NCBI RefSeq assembly: GCF_005233875.1
Contig: NZ_SZPZ01000004.1
Span: 1,204,376-1,268,375, forward strand
Length of the DNA stretch: 64,000 nt
Source of the DNA: Kribbella jiaozuonensis
Lineage (GTDB): Bacteria; Actinomycetota; Actinomycetes; Propionibacteriales; Kribbellaceae
Direction of reading: 5' to 3'
Positions 35,025 through 43,949 of this stretch are shown here, one piece after another. Both the position numbers and the translations under genes were made by a program. The notes below the pieces were generated by a model. The model did not search any database and was not told where the DNA came from. It saw only the letters and a list, made by a program, of their open reading frames with translations. Every line of letters begins with the position of its first letter. The stretch's first letter is position 1.

Positions 35025-35062
35025 ACTGGTCCGACCAGTGGACTAGGTGTAACTGGGCCACT
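35025..35062. promoter_or_regulatory. FadR/GntR-type operator dyads in the divergent promoter
   Basis: ACTGGTCCGACCAGT at 35025-35039 is a 7-bp perfect inverted repeat around one base, fitting the FCD-type GntR consensus TGGT-n-ACCA. A looser copy, ACTGGGCCACT, follows at 35052-35062. Both lie between the importer operon and its divergent GntR gene. Confidence 0.65.
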
Positions 35063-35112
35063 AGATTTGTCCCCTGCTCAGGTGCCTGTCAAGCGACTAG
35101 GGGGTGCGCCGG

Positions 35113-35871
35113 ATGACAACTGGACCGCAGTTCAGTCCGGTACAGCCCGTGCGCGCGTACGAACGGATCGTCGAACAGGTCGAGGACGCCCTCGCCCGCG
35201 GCGACCTGGCCCCGGGCCAGCGGCTGCCGAGCGAACGGGAACTGGTCGCGCAGTTCGCGGTCAGCCGATCGACCGTCCGCGAGGCGCTGCGGGTGCTGGA
35301 GAGCAACGGCGTGGTCCGCTCCCGCCCGGGCGATCCCAACGGGCCGGAGATCCTGCCGTTCTCGCAGTCCGCGCTGCGCAAGCAGATGGTCCGCCTGGCG
35401 CGCGTCGACGAGCTGACCCTGAGCGAGCTGATCGGGTTCCGGATGATCATGGACGGCGCCGCGATCCAGGTCGCGTCCCGGCTGCGGACGCCGGAGGAGC
35501 TCGACGAGCTGGAGGAGACGCTGGTCGCGATGCGAGCCGCGATCGACGTCGACTTCGGCGCGTTCAGCCAGGCCGATCTCGCCTTCCACGAGCTGATCGC
35601 GCGGATCAGCCGTAACTCGTTGATCCAGACCTGCAACGAGGTCGTCCGCGGCGTCGTACTCAGCCTGATCTCCGACAAGATCGCGCACGCGCCGAACAGT
35701 CGCGCCCTGATGCTCGAGTCACTGCACCACCACGCCGACGTCGTCGACGCGATCCGCACCGGCAACGGCCACGCCGCCGCGCGCCTGGCCCGCCAGAACA
35801 TGTACGACTACTACGGCGGGTATGTGCCCGACTCCGAGCAGGAAACGTTGCGTGCACTCATAGAGGACTGA
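35113..35871 (+). CDS. GntR family (FadR/FCD) transcriptional regulator
   Basis: The 252-residue regulator has a winged helix at residues ~12-75 (QRLPSERELVAQFAVSRSTVREALRVL) and an all-helical FCD domain afterwards, with the metal-binding pattern D-x3-H (ADLAFHELIAR) and the later HHH. I choose ATG 35113 after AGGGGG; GTG 35104 is possible. It diverges from the peptide-type importer operon and faces a clean operator dyad, so it most likely represses that operon until a carboxylate pathway ligand binds. Confidence 0.9.
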   Translation: MTTGPQFSPVQPVRAYERIVEQVEDALARGDLAPGQRLPSERELVAQFAVSRSTVREALRVLESNGVVRSRPGDPNGPEILPFSQSALRKQMVRLARVDELTLSELIGFRMIMDGAAIQVASRLRTPEELDELEETLVAMRAAIDVDFGAFSQADLAFHELIARISRNSLIQTCNEVVRGVVLSLISDKIAHAPNSRALMLESLHHHADVVDAIRTGNGHAAARLARQNMYDYYGGYVPDSEQETLRALIED

Positions 35872-35922
35872 GGTACTCCCGTGGCATTCTGACGGGATCG
35901 GTTCACTGGTGGGGGGCACCGC

Positions 35923-37572
35923 GTGAGCAAACCAGCGATTCTGACTGTCGACGACGATCCAATGGTGTCGGCGGCGATCTCCCGGGATCTACGCCGCCGG
36001 TACGGTGACGACTACCTGGTCGTGCGCGCGACCTCGGGCGACCAGGCACTGGCCGCGCTGACGAAGTTGGCCCTGCGCAACCAGCCGATCGCGCTGATCG
36101 CCACCGACCAGCGGATGCCCGGCATGACCGGTATCGAGCTGCTCGAACGGGCCCGCGTGCACGCACCGAGCGCGAAGTACCTACTGCTGACCGCGTACGC
36201 TGACACCGATGTCGCGATCCGGGCCATCAACGACATCGGCCTCGACTACTACCTGCTGAAGCCGTGGGATCCGCCCGAGGACCAACTGTTCCCGGTCGTC
36301 GACGACCTGCTCGGCGACTGGCAGCACGCCAACCCCGACCACGTCTCCGATGTCCGGGTCGTCGGCAACCGCTGGTCGGACCGGTCGCACGACATCAAGA
36401 CCTTCCTGGCCCGCAACCACGTGCCGTATCGCTGGTACGACGTAGAGCGCGATCCGGAAGCCCAACGGCTGAAGGACCTGGCCGATGCCTCCGACAACGA
36501 TCTCCCGCTGGTGCTGATCCCGGAGAGCGACACCCTCCGCTCCCCCACCACCCTCGACCTCGCATCGGCGCTCGGCCTGCGCACCAGAGCCGAACAACCG
36601 CTGTACGACGTCTGCATTGTGGGCGGCGGACCCGCAGGCCTGGCTGCCGGCGTGTACGCCGCGTCCGAAGGCCTCAGCACCGTGATCGTCGAACGCGAAG
36701 CGCCCGGCGGCCAGGCCGGACTCAGCGCCGCGATCGAGAACTACCTCGGCTTCCCGCGCGGACTCACCGGCTCGGACCTGGCGGCACGAGCGGTCGCGCA
36801 GGCATCCCGCTTCGGCGCCGAGATGGTGCTCGCGCGTTCGGTCGTCGGACTCGAGTCGCGCGGGCCCGTGCACGCCGTACTGCTCGAAGGATCCGGTGAG
36901 ATCGAGGCCCGCGCGCTGATCGTCGCGACCGGCGTCTCGTACCGCAGCCTCGACGTCGACGGCCTCGCAGACCTCACCGGCCGCGGCGTCTACTACGGCG
37001 CCACCGCCAGCGAGGCCAGCCAGGTCCAGGACGACGAGGTGTACGTCGTGGGCGCGGCGAACTCGGCCGGCCAAGCGGCCCTCAACCTGTCGCGCTACGC
37101 CAAGCGGGTCGTGCTCCTGGTCCGCGGCGAGTCGCTCGAGAGCTCGATGTCGCGGTACCTGATCGACAAGATCACCAACGCGCCGAACATCGAGGTCCGG
37201 TGCCGGACAGAGGTGGTCGGATGTCGGGGCGACGGCCACCTCGAGGGCCTGACGTTGGCCGATGGCAACTCCGGTCGCGTCGAGGAGGTTCTCGCCAGCT
37301 GGTTGTTCATCTTCGTCGGGGCGATCCCGCGGACCGATTGGCTCGGCGACTCCGTGGTACGCGACGAGAAGGGCTTCGTGGTGACCGGACCCGATGTGCT
37401 CGCGTTCGATCGGTGGTCGCTGCCGCGGCCGCCGTACGCGCTGGAGACCAGCGTGCCCGGGGTGTTTGCCGCGGGCGACGTTCGGCTCGACTCGATGAAA
37501 CGGGTGGCCTCCGCGGTCGGCGAAGGCGCCATGTCGATCTATCTCGTCCACCGCTACCTTGCGACCGTCTGA
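35923..37572 (+). CDS. receiver - thioredoxin-fold - thioredoxin-reductase-like flavoprotein fusion
   Basis: Three parts are visible. Residues 1-~130 form a response-regulator receiver (ILTVDDDPMV, ATDQRMPGMTG with phospho-Asp, LLLTAYAD, LLKPWDPP). Residues ~145-215 form a glutaredoxin-like fold (DIKTFLARNHVPYRWYDVE, LPLVLIPES). From ~225 on there is a FAD/NAD(P)H oxidoreductase (CIVGGGPAGLAAGVYAASEG, VVGAANSAGQAALNLS, FAAGDVR). The redox CxxC of true thioredoxin reductases is absent. It is joined to the next kinase gene by TGATG. Likely a redox-sensing signal transducer. Confidence 0.85.
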   Translation: MSKPAILTVDDDPMVSAAISRDLRRRYGDDYLVVRATSGDQALAALTKLALRNQPIALIATDQRMPGMTGIELLERARVHAPSAKYLLLTAYADTDVAIRAINDIGLDYYLLKPWDPPEDQLFPVVDDLLGDWQHANPDHVSDVRVVGNRWSDRSHDIKTFLARNHVPYRWYDVERDPEAQRLKDLADASDNDLPLVLIPESDTLRSPTTLDLASALGLRTRAEQPLYDVCIVGGGPAGLAAGVYAASEGLSTVIVEREAPGGQAGLSAAIENYLGFPRGLTGSDLAARAVAQASRFGAEMVLARSVVGLESRGPVHAVLLEGSGEIEARALIVATGVSYRSLDVDGLADLTGRGVYYGATASEASQVQDDEVYVVGAANSAGQAALNLSRYAKRVVLLVRGESLESSMSRYLIDKITNAPNIEVRCRTEVVGCRGDGHLEGLTLADGNSGRVEEVLASWLFIFVGAIPRTDWLGDSVVRDEKGFVVTGPDVLAFDRWSLPRPPYALETSVPGVFAAGDVRLDSMKRVASAVGEGAMSIYLVHRYLATV

Positions 37573-38960
37573 TGCGCGCCGACGATCTGCGAGACATCCC
37601 GCTCTTCGCGGGACTGACCGACGTACAGCTCGAGGAGCTGATCGACGGCAGCACCGAGGTGCCGATCGAGCTCGGGGCGGACCTGTTCCACGAAGGTGAG
37701 CCGGCAGACTTCTGGTGGGTGCTGGTCGACGGCGTGATCGCGCTGCACCGCAAAATCGGCCGCGAGGACACCGTGATGGGCAAGATGGACGTCCCGGGCC
37801 GCTGGGCCGGCGGGTTCCGCGCGTGGGACGAGCACGGTGTCTATCTCGCCAGCGGCCGCGGCCTGGCCGAAGGTCGGGTACTGCGGGTGCCAACCGATCT
37901 GCTGCGGGAACGGGTCGACGCGTGGTTCCCGCTCGCCGGGCACTTGATCAGGGGCGTGTACGGGACCGCGCGGGCGATCGAGTCGACGGCGCGGCAGCGG
38001 GAGTCGCTGATCACGCTCGGCACATTGGCGGCCGGGTTGGCCCACGAGATCAACAATCCAGCTGCGGCCGCTGCCCGCTCGGTCAGCGCGCTCGACACTG
38101 CGTGCGTCACGTTGCTGTCGGCGCTGCGCCGGCTCGCGGAGGGCGAGGTCTCGGCGGTGCAGTTCAGTGCACTGGACGAGCTGCGGCTGGAGCTTGGCTC
38201 GGGTACGGCGGCGCCGGATCCGGTCGACCTGGCCGACGACGAGAACGTCATCTCGGACTGGCTCGGCGATCACGGTGTCGCCCAGGACTGGCTGATCGCG
38301 CCGCCGTTGGCCGCCGCGGGCGCCGGCGTCGAGTGGTGCGAGCGCGCGGCCGACGTACTCGGAGATGCTCTGGAGCCCGGTCTGGAATGGGTGGCCAGCA
38401 CGCTGTCCGCGGCGACGTTGCTCGGCGAGGTGAAGGAGTCGACGCGGCGGATCACCGAACTGGTGGCGGCGGTCCGCTCGTACTCGCAGATGGACCGCGG
38501 CTCGATCCAGACGATCGACGTGACCGAGGGCATCGAGAGCACGCTGGTGATGCTCGGGCACAAGCTACGCGACGGCGTCGAGGTGATCCGCGAGTACGGC
38601 GCCGACGTACCGCGGATCGACGCTTTCGCGGGCGAACTCAACCAGGTGTGGACGAACCTGATCGACAACGCGGTCGATGCGATGGAGGGCGCCGGCACAT
38701 TGCGGATCATGACCCGGATCGACGGCGACCGGATCGTCGTCGAGTTCACCGACACCGGTCGCGGTATGCCGACGGAGGTCGCGGCCCGGGCGTTCGAGCC
38801 GTTCTACACGACCAAGGACGTCGGCAAAGGCACCGGCCTGGGGCTCGACATCGCACAACGGATCGTCGCCGAGCACCACGGCGGCACGATCACGATCGCC
38901 TCGCGGCCCGGCCGGACCACCTTGCAGGTGCGGTTGCCGCGGCAGCCCGCGACGGGCTGA
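37572..38960 (+). CDS. cyclic-nucleotide-binding-domain histidine kinase
   Basis: The ATG overlaps the preceding TGA by one base. Residues 1-~140 are a CRP-like sensor domain (IPLFAGLTDVQLEELIDGS, FHEGEPADFWWVLVDG). A dimerisation helix with the likely phospho-His follows (LAAGLAHEINNPAAAA), and the C-terminus is a HATPase (ELNQVWTNLIDNAVDAME, DTGRGM, GTGLGLDIAQRIV). There are no membrane helices, so it is cytoplasmic. It should phosphorylate the receiver of the flavoprotein encoded just upstream. Confidence 0.9.
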   Translation: MRADDLRDIPLFAGLTDVQLEELIDGSTEVPIELGADLFHEGEPADFWWVLVDGVIALHRKIGREDTVMGKMDVPGRWAGGFRAWDEHGVYLASGRGLAEGRVLRVPTDLLRERVDAWFPLAGHLIRGVYGTARAIESTARQRESLITLGTLAAGLAHEINNPAAAAARSVSALDTACVTLLSALRRLAEGEVSAVQFSALDELRLELGSGTAAPDPVDLADDENVISDWLGDHGVAQDWLIAPPLAAAGAGVEWCERAADVLGDALEPGLEWVASTLSAATLLGEVKESTRRITELVAAVRSYSQMDRGSIQTIDVTEGIESTLVMLGHKLRDGVEVIREYGADVPRIDAFAGELNQVWTNLIDNAVDAMEGAGTLRIMTRIDGDRIVVEFTDTGRGMPTEVAARAFEPFYTTKDVGKGTGLGLDIAQRIVAEHHGGTITIASRPGRTTLQVRLPRQPATG

Positions 38961-38963
38961 TTC

Positions 38964-39057
38964 GTACCGAACGACAGGGTAGTGGCGGTGCGCGCCATGA
39001 CGCCGTGGAGCCCGCCCGCTCCGGTGGCGTGGAACTACGTCCTGTCGTTCGGTACGG
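38964..39057. repeat. long nested inverted repeat between convergent genes
   Basis: The outer arms CGTACCGAACGACAGG (38964-38979) and its exact complement (39042-39057) form a 16-bp stem. The ~60 bases inside contain further complementary blocks (GTAGT/ACTAC; ACGCC-TGGAGC with GCTCC-TGGCGT). It lacks a T tract, but its place between two converging genes suits a bidirectional terminator or a cruciform. Confidence 0.7.
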
Positions 39058-39061
39058 GTCC

Positions 39062-39610
39062 TCAGGTGTCGTGCTCGAGAATGCGGACCCGCGGCACCTT
39101 CAGCAGCTTGCGGGCCTTGGTGGACCAGTCGGAGCAGACGAACCGGGCCGCGGTCTCCGGCCAGGCGACCACCACGACCTCCTGGCTACCGGTGGTCTTC
39201 ACCATCTGCATCAGCGCCAGCATGATCTCGCCGTGCGTGATGGACACGTGGACCTGGTACCCGCTCGCGGCCCGGAGGCGGCGCGAACTGTGTTCGATCA
39301 CCGACGCGAGGTCGACGGCCGGGTCTGCCAGGGTGGCCGTCGGTGTCCGGCTCGGAGCGGCTGTCGGGCCGACCCGTGCCGACGGAGCTGTCGCCGAGCC
39401 GACCACGGCCGCCGCGCCGGTCGTCCCGGCCACGTCCGCGAACGTCGAACCCAGCAACGCCATCGGACCACCGATCCCGCTGTCGGGATGGCTGGAGACC
39501 AGCAGGTGGTAGCCAACGGCTTCTTCATGTCGTGCGTACAGGGCGGCAACGCGGCGCGCGTCGCCCTCGCTCATCTCCCGCTCGATGAGCACCACCACGT
39601 CGTACGTCAT
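39062..39610 (-). CDS. hypothetical protein (182 residues), universal-stress-like layout
   Basis: The ATG at 39610 is preceded by AAGGGAG. The start TYDVVVLIEREMSEGDARRVAA and the internal segment YHLLVSSHPDSGIGGPMALLGS recall an alpha/beta nucleotide-binding fold. A Thr/Ala/Pro-rich insert sits in the middle (SATAPSARVGPTAAPSRT), then VHVSITHGEIMLALMQMV and EVVVVAWPETAARFV, close to a universal-stress ending. I do not see a secure family match. It is transcribed alone. Confidence 0.65.
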   Translation of the reverse strand: MTYDVVVLIEREMSEGDARRVAALYARHEEAVGYHLLVSSHPDSGIGGPMALLGSTFADVAGTTGAAAVVGSATAPSARVGPTAAPSRTPTATLADPAVDLASVIEHSSRRLRAASGYQVHVSITHGEIMLALMQMVKTTGSQEVVVVAWPETAARFVCSDWSTKARKLLKVPRVRILEHDT

Positions 39611-39745
39611 TCGTGGCTCCCTTCGCGTCAATTCCGTTGTACTCCTGCAGCGGAGCGCACCAAAGCGACACCCCCGCCTCCGTCACGGAACTGTCAAACA
39701 TTTCTCAGGCCCCTGCCAGACTCGCCCGAGCGCAGGGGCCGCGTC

Positions 39746-42304
39746 TCAGCCGGCCCGCAGAGTCGCCCGGGCGCGAGTGTGAGGCGCAAGTACGGCGAGC
39801 AGGTGCGGCGCGTCGATCAGCTCCACGCTCGCGTGGTCGAGCAGACGCGGATGCAGCGCATACACTTCCGCCCCCGAGCGCGGCGTGACATCACCAGCCA
39901 GAACGGCGACGAAATCGGCGCGGTTGGCGGCATCCTCGTCCCACCGCCGGTCAGGCTCCAACCGGGCCGTCACCCGCCGCGCGAACGCCGCAAGCTCCTC
40001 GGACGGCTCCCGCTGATACCCGACGACAGATCCGTCGGCACACCGGACGGCGATCTCGTCGGCGCGCGCGGCCGCGTGCCAGCAGCAGACCTCCCACAGG
40101 CTGACCCGATCGCCGGACCCGTGCACTTCCTCGAGCGTCGCGGCCATCAGCCCGAGCTGACCGCCGTACCTCGCGATGTTGTGACCGTATCCGGCCGCGC
40201 CCAGGTTCACGTCGTACCAGCGCAACTCTTTGGTCTGCAGGTCGACGCCGAACGGCATCAGGATCTTCGCCGGCCCGGACAGATCGAACCGCTCCTCGAC
40301 CGCGGCCGGATCGAACAGGCCATTTGGTTGCCGCATCACCCCAACGAACCCGCGCGCCAACTGATCGAACGGTACGTCGTTGTAGCTGAACACAACCGGG
40401 AGCACGTAGCGCCCGTCGACCCGGCGCACCGCGCGCAGATCGATGTCCACGAACTCGGTGGACCCGTGCGGCGCCGGCGCGGACGTCAGGTCACCGGAGT
40501 GCACCAGCGCATCCTGGTCGAACCGCAGCCGCGTGTAATCGCAGAGCCCGACGAACGCCCACTCCTCGTCGAACACCGCCACGGACAGATCGAGATCGAC
40601 CCGCCGTCCGGCCGGCTCGACCCAATGCAGGAACAGGCGCAGCAGTTCATCCTGCGGGATCGGCACCGCACTCCCCCGCGTCATCCGCAGCAGACTCGAG
40701 GACGCGCTCCGCTCCGAACCAGGCGCCGCCAGCCGGGTCAACTCCTCGTCCAGGAACGCCCGCCGCCACCGCGGCAGATCCGTTGCCCGACGCAACATTT
40801 CACCGGTCAGTACGCCGGACAACTCGGTCGCCAGCTCGCTCGGCAACGGCTCGCGGTCGTCCACGGCCGTCCAGATGCGGGCAGTGCCGCCGCGCGGGAA
40901 GAACAGCCGCAGATCACCCGGCGGTGTGCGGACTTGCCCGAGCGCGGCAGTGATCACCACCGGAGCCACGTCCGAGACTGCGGTCGTCAGGGCCTCGACG
41001 AGCGTGACGTGCTGCTCGGGCGGAAGTACGCGCGCGAGGTGGACAAGTCGACGTACCAACTCGCCGGGACGCTCACGCAGCAGGTCCAGCGCCTGCTCCG
41101 GCCGCCCTTGGGCGAAGGCGCCTTCGACCCGCGAGGCGAACGTGCTCATCACGAGCCGTCCGTCCTCGACGCGAATCAGAGGATGCTGCGCGGCCTCACC
41201 GGCCACTGCGCGCCCGGCTGGAGTCCCGAGGTCCAGATCGGTCTGCCGAAGGACTGCGAACGCGAGCGCCGCAACCGGGAAACGGGTCGCGAACTCGAAC
41301 GGGTGCAGGTTCTCCGCGATCTGCTTCCATGCCCGCTCGTGGCGCAGCAGATCCTCGACCAGCGTCTCCGCCGGCAACCGGTCCAGCCGCTGCAGCACCA
41401 GCCGCCGAGTTGCCCGCGGCAACGACTTCCGCCGGGCCGGCGGCGTCCGCAGCCCGGGGTCCGCGTCCATCAACGCATAGATCAAACGCAGTACGTCGGT
41501 CGCCGTGTCGGTCCGATCGATCAGCTCCGGGTCGTCGGCGAGGAAGTGCGCGATGACGAGCGCCCGGGTCTCGCGGACCGGGATCTCGTCCGGCAGCCAG
41601 GACGGATCGGCAGCGTCGAGCAGCACCAGCAGGTCAGCACGATCCGCGGCCGAGAGCGGTGCACGCCGCGCCAGCAAGATCTCGACCGTCTCGCGGGCTG
41701 AGTCGTCTGTTGCCGGCGAGAGCAGACGCAAACGGTCCGACCGGACGTGGGCCGGCTGCTGCTCGTCGAACGACGGTTTCAGGAACGGGTCCTTGCGGTC
41801 GATCCGACGCAGGCAGAGCGGACAGGCACTGAAGTCCGAGCCGTCCCAGCATGTCCGGCAAACCAGATGGGCGCACGGGGACACCGGATGCACCGCCTTG
41901 GTGTCGCCGCAGAGCACGCAGGGCTGGTCGGGCTCCTGGAGGAGACGAGCGAACACCCGGTTCACGTAGAAGGTCTCGGTGTTGCCTGGCACGCTCTCCG
42001 GGAAGCCACGGAACAGCGGCGTGTGGTGGGTGTCGTGACCGGACTCGGCGTCGAGCAGGTCGAGCAGTGCGCCGCCGAAGCCGGCGAGTGCGGGAGCCGA
42101 CAGCGAGGCGCAGTACCGGTAGAGGCCGACGGACAGCAGGAAGCCTCGCTGGATCAGGTCGGCCTGGAGCGCGGACAGTCCGGTCTGGATCGTCAGCGGA
42201 CGGCGGAGCCATTGCCAGGCCGTACGGCGTACCGCCGGGGTCAGCGTGGTGACGTCGACGAGCCGGCGGCGGCGCAGCAGGACCTGCGCAGTTTCTTCCG
42301 GCAT
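39746..42304 (-). CDS. RING-finger protein with TerD-like C-terminal domain (MXAN_6230/SCO0854-like)
   Basis: I start at ATG 42304 for 852 residues. Near residue 130 is a C3HC4 RING motif: C-x2-C-x11-C-x-H-x2-C-x2-C-x8-C-x2-C, starting CVLCGD and ending CPLC. A long helical middle follows, and residues ~620-790 resemble TerD-type calcium-binding tellurite-resistance proteins (DLDLSVAVFDEEW, LVHSGDLTSAP). The arrangement fits the bacterial RING family named after MXAN_6230/SCO0854. Bacterial RINGs may be ubiquitin-ligase-like or structural; a role in stress or conflict systems is inference. Confidence 0.75.
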   Translation of the reverse strand: MPEETAQVLLRRRRLVDVTTLTPAVRRTAWQWLRRPLTIQTGLSALQADLIQRGFLLSVGLYRYCASLSAPALAGFGGALLDLLDAESGHDTHHTPLFRGFPESVPGNTETFYVNRVFARLLQEPDQPCVLCGDTKAVHPVSPCAHLVCRTCWDGSDFSACPLCLRRIDRKDPFLKPSFDEQQPAHVRSDRLRLLSPATDDSARETVEILLARRAPLSAADRADLLVLLDAADPSWLPDEIPVRETRALVIAHFLADDPELIDRTDTATDVLRLIYALMDADPGLRTPPARRKSLPRATRRLVLQRLDRLPAETLVEDLLRHERAWKQIAENLHPFEFATRFPVAALAFAVLRQTDLDLGTPAGRAVAGEAAQHPLIRVEDGRLVMSTFASRVEGAFAQGRPEQALDLLRERPGELVRRLVHLARVLPPEQHVTLVEALTTAVSDVAPVVITAALGQVRTPPGDLRLFFPRGGTARIWTAVDDREPLPSELATELSGVLTGEMLRRATDLPRWRRAFLDEELTRLAAPGSERSASSSLLRMTRGSAVPIPQDELLRLFLHWVEPAGRRVDLDLSVAVFDEEWAFVGLCDYTRLRFDQDALVHSGDLTSAPAPHGSTEFVDIDLRAVRRVDGRYVLPVVFSYNDVPFDQLARGFVGVMRQPNGLFDPAAVEERFDLSGPAKILMPFGVDLQTKELRWYDVNLGAAGYGHNIARYGGQLGLMAATLEEVHGSGDRVSLWEVCCWHAAARADEIAVRCADGSVVGYQREPSEELAAFARRVTARLEPDRRWDEDAANRADFVAVLAGDVTPRSGAEVYALHPRLLDHASVELIDAPHLLAVLAPHTRARATLRAG

Positions 42305-42685
42305 GGCGTCTCCCCGGTGGCGTCGTGAGATGAAGGCACCAGGGGCGGAGAGTGGACGCGCTACTTGGCCTGGTGAAGGAGAAGGAAGCACGTCCAGGAG
42401 CCGCCCCTGGCACCGAGAACGCTACCGGGGCCTACCGACAGTTTCGGGGCCATACCGCCCCACAAAGAAGAGCTCCGGTAGCAGGGTCGGGGCCGCCCCG
42501 CCCAGACCCCGCTACCGGAGATCTACAGAGTAGAACGTTCACCCAAATACTGCGCTACCGGGTCCCCCAATCTGGACCCGAACTGGCACAGATGCGCCGC
42601 AAGTTATCCCTTGAACCCTTGCAGGACACAGAGTTGCTCACCCTCGGGAGGTGTCAGACCACGGATTGTGGTTAACGTCGTAGGT
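42305..42685. other. 381-base intergenic region with repeated CTACCGG elements
   Basis: The divergent region between the RING and MFS genes holds no credible gene. It contains GCTACCGG-type elements at about 42421, 42511 and 42553 and a reverse copy at 42475, plus the strong hairpin listed separately. Promoters for both genes should lie here. Confidence 0.55.
42473..42520. repeat. GC-rich compound hairpin
   Basis: CTCCGGTAGC at 42473-42482 pairs perfectly with GCTACCGGAG at 42511-42520. Inside, GGGTC pairs with GACCC and GGGGC with GCCCC, giving a long stem. It could be a terminator, a leader structure or a protein-binding dyad for the MFS gene. Confidence 0.6.
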
Positions 42686-43924
42686 ATGTCGGTTGCGGCG
42701 GTCGAGCGGGCGCGCTGGCGTGACGTCTTCGGCCACGCCGAGTTCCGGGCATTGTTCCTGGCCGGGGTGCTGTCCGTCGCGGGTGATCAGCTCGCGCGGG
42801 TGGCGTTGTCGGTGCTGGTCTTCGACCGGACGTCCTCGGCCGGGCTGACCGCGCTGACGTATGCGCTGACCTACGTACCGGACCTGTTGTTCGGGCCGCT
42901 GCTCGCCGGATTCGCCGACCGGTACCCACGACGCACAGTGATGATCGTCACCGATGTCGCACGGGCGATTCTCGTTGCAGGTATGGCGATCCAGGCCCTT
43001 CCGCTGCTCGTCGTGATCCTGCTGCTGCTCGCATTGCAGGCGTTCGGGTCGCCGTTCAACGGGGCGCGCGGGGCGACGCTTCCCGCCGTACTCCCGGGCG
43101 ATCACTACGTGCTCGGCAAGGCTGCCAACGACATGGTCGTCCAGTTCAGCCAGGTCCTCGGCTTCGGCTTCGGCGGCGCTGTCGTGGTCGCCGTCGGGAC
43201 CTCCGGCGGCCTGCTCCTGGATGCCGCCACCTTCGTCTTGTCGGCCCTCCTGATCACCTTCGGAGTACGCCGGCGCCCCGCTCCGGCAAGTGGCACAGAT
43301 GCGCCATCAGGGAGCTATTTGAAGGACCTGACGTCCGGCATCGCGCTGGTCGCCCGCACACCGAAGCTCCGGACGCTCGTCCTGCTCGCCACCATCGCCG
43401 GCTTCTACGTCACCGTAGAGGGTCTGGCAGTCCCCTACGCCCACGAGATCGGCTACGGCACCACAACCGCGGGTGTCCTGCTGGCCGCGAGTCCGGCCGG
43501 CTGTGTGGTCGGGATGTGGCTGATCACGCTGTGGTCGCCGGAGCGGCGGATGAAGCTGCTCGGCCCACTGGCGGTCGCGGCGTGTGTGCCGCTGGCCTTC
43601 TGTGCGCTCCAGCCGGGGCCCGCGGTGACGTTCTGTCTCTGGGCGCTGTCCGGCGCCGCCTCGGCGTACCACCTGCCGACGAGTGCGGCGTTCGTCCAGG
43701 CTGTGCCCGATCACCAGCGCGGCAAGGCCTTCGGCGTCGCGGGGACCGCGCTGAAGGGCAGCCAGGGCCTCGGAATTCTGCTGGTGGGAGTGCTGGCAGA
43801 ACCATTCGGGCCATCCGGCGCACTCGCCGTGATGGGCGTCACAGGCGCAATACTGGCGGCCGCGGCGGGCGCCGCCTGGGCGCGCGCCCGCCGAATCGAC
43901 GACCATTCGGAGAATTACAGTTAG
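42686..43924 (+). CDS. MFS transporter
   Basis: The ATG at 42686 gives 412 residues with about 12 membrane helices. The first helix region reads FRALFLAGVLSVAGDQLARV, and the MFS loop motif is ADRYPRRTVMIVTDVARAI. The closest style is the MFS_3/enterobactin-exporter-like drug efflux group of actinomycetes. The substrate is unknown. It diverges from the RING gene; a small terminator hairpin follows. Confidence 0.88.
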   Translation: MSVAAVERARWRDVFGHAEFRALFLAGVLSVAGDQLARVALSVLVFDRTSSAGLTALTYALTYVPDLLFGPLLAGFADRYPRRTVMIVTDVARAILVAGMAIQALPLLVVILLLLALQAFGSPFNGARGATLPAVLPGDHYVLGKAANDMVVQFSQVLGFGFGGAVVVAVGTSGGLLLDAATFVLSALLITFGVRRRPAPASGTDAPSGSYLKDLTSGIALVARTPKLRTLVLLATIAGFYVTVEGLAVPYAHEIGYGTTTAGVLLAASPAGCVVGMWLITLWSPERRMKLLGPLAVAACVPLAFCALQPGPAVTFCLWALSGAASAYHLPTSAAFVQAVPDHQRGKAFGVAGTALKGSQGLGILLVGVLAEPFGPSGALAVMGVTGAILAAAAGAAWARARRIDDHSENYS

Positions 43925-43932
43925 GATAAGTT

Positions 43933-43949
43933 CCGGGCCGCCCGGTTTA
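43933..43949 (+). terminator. possible intrinsic terminator after MFS gene
   Basis: CCGGGC-C-GCCCGG (43933-43945) is followed by TTTAT, 9 bases after the MFS stop. The 6-bp stem is short and the loop is a single base as written, so pairing would open to a larger loop. Confidence 0.4.

Noticed and set aside
37715..41701. A 1328-codon open frame on the plus strand
   Set aside because: It crosses the kinase gene and the antisense of the RING gene; Arg/Gly/Pro-rich composition shows a high-GC shadow frame.
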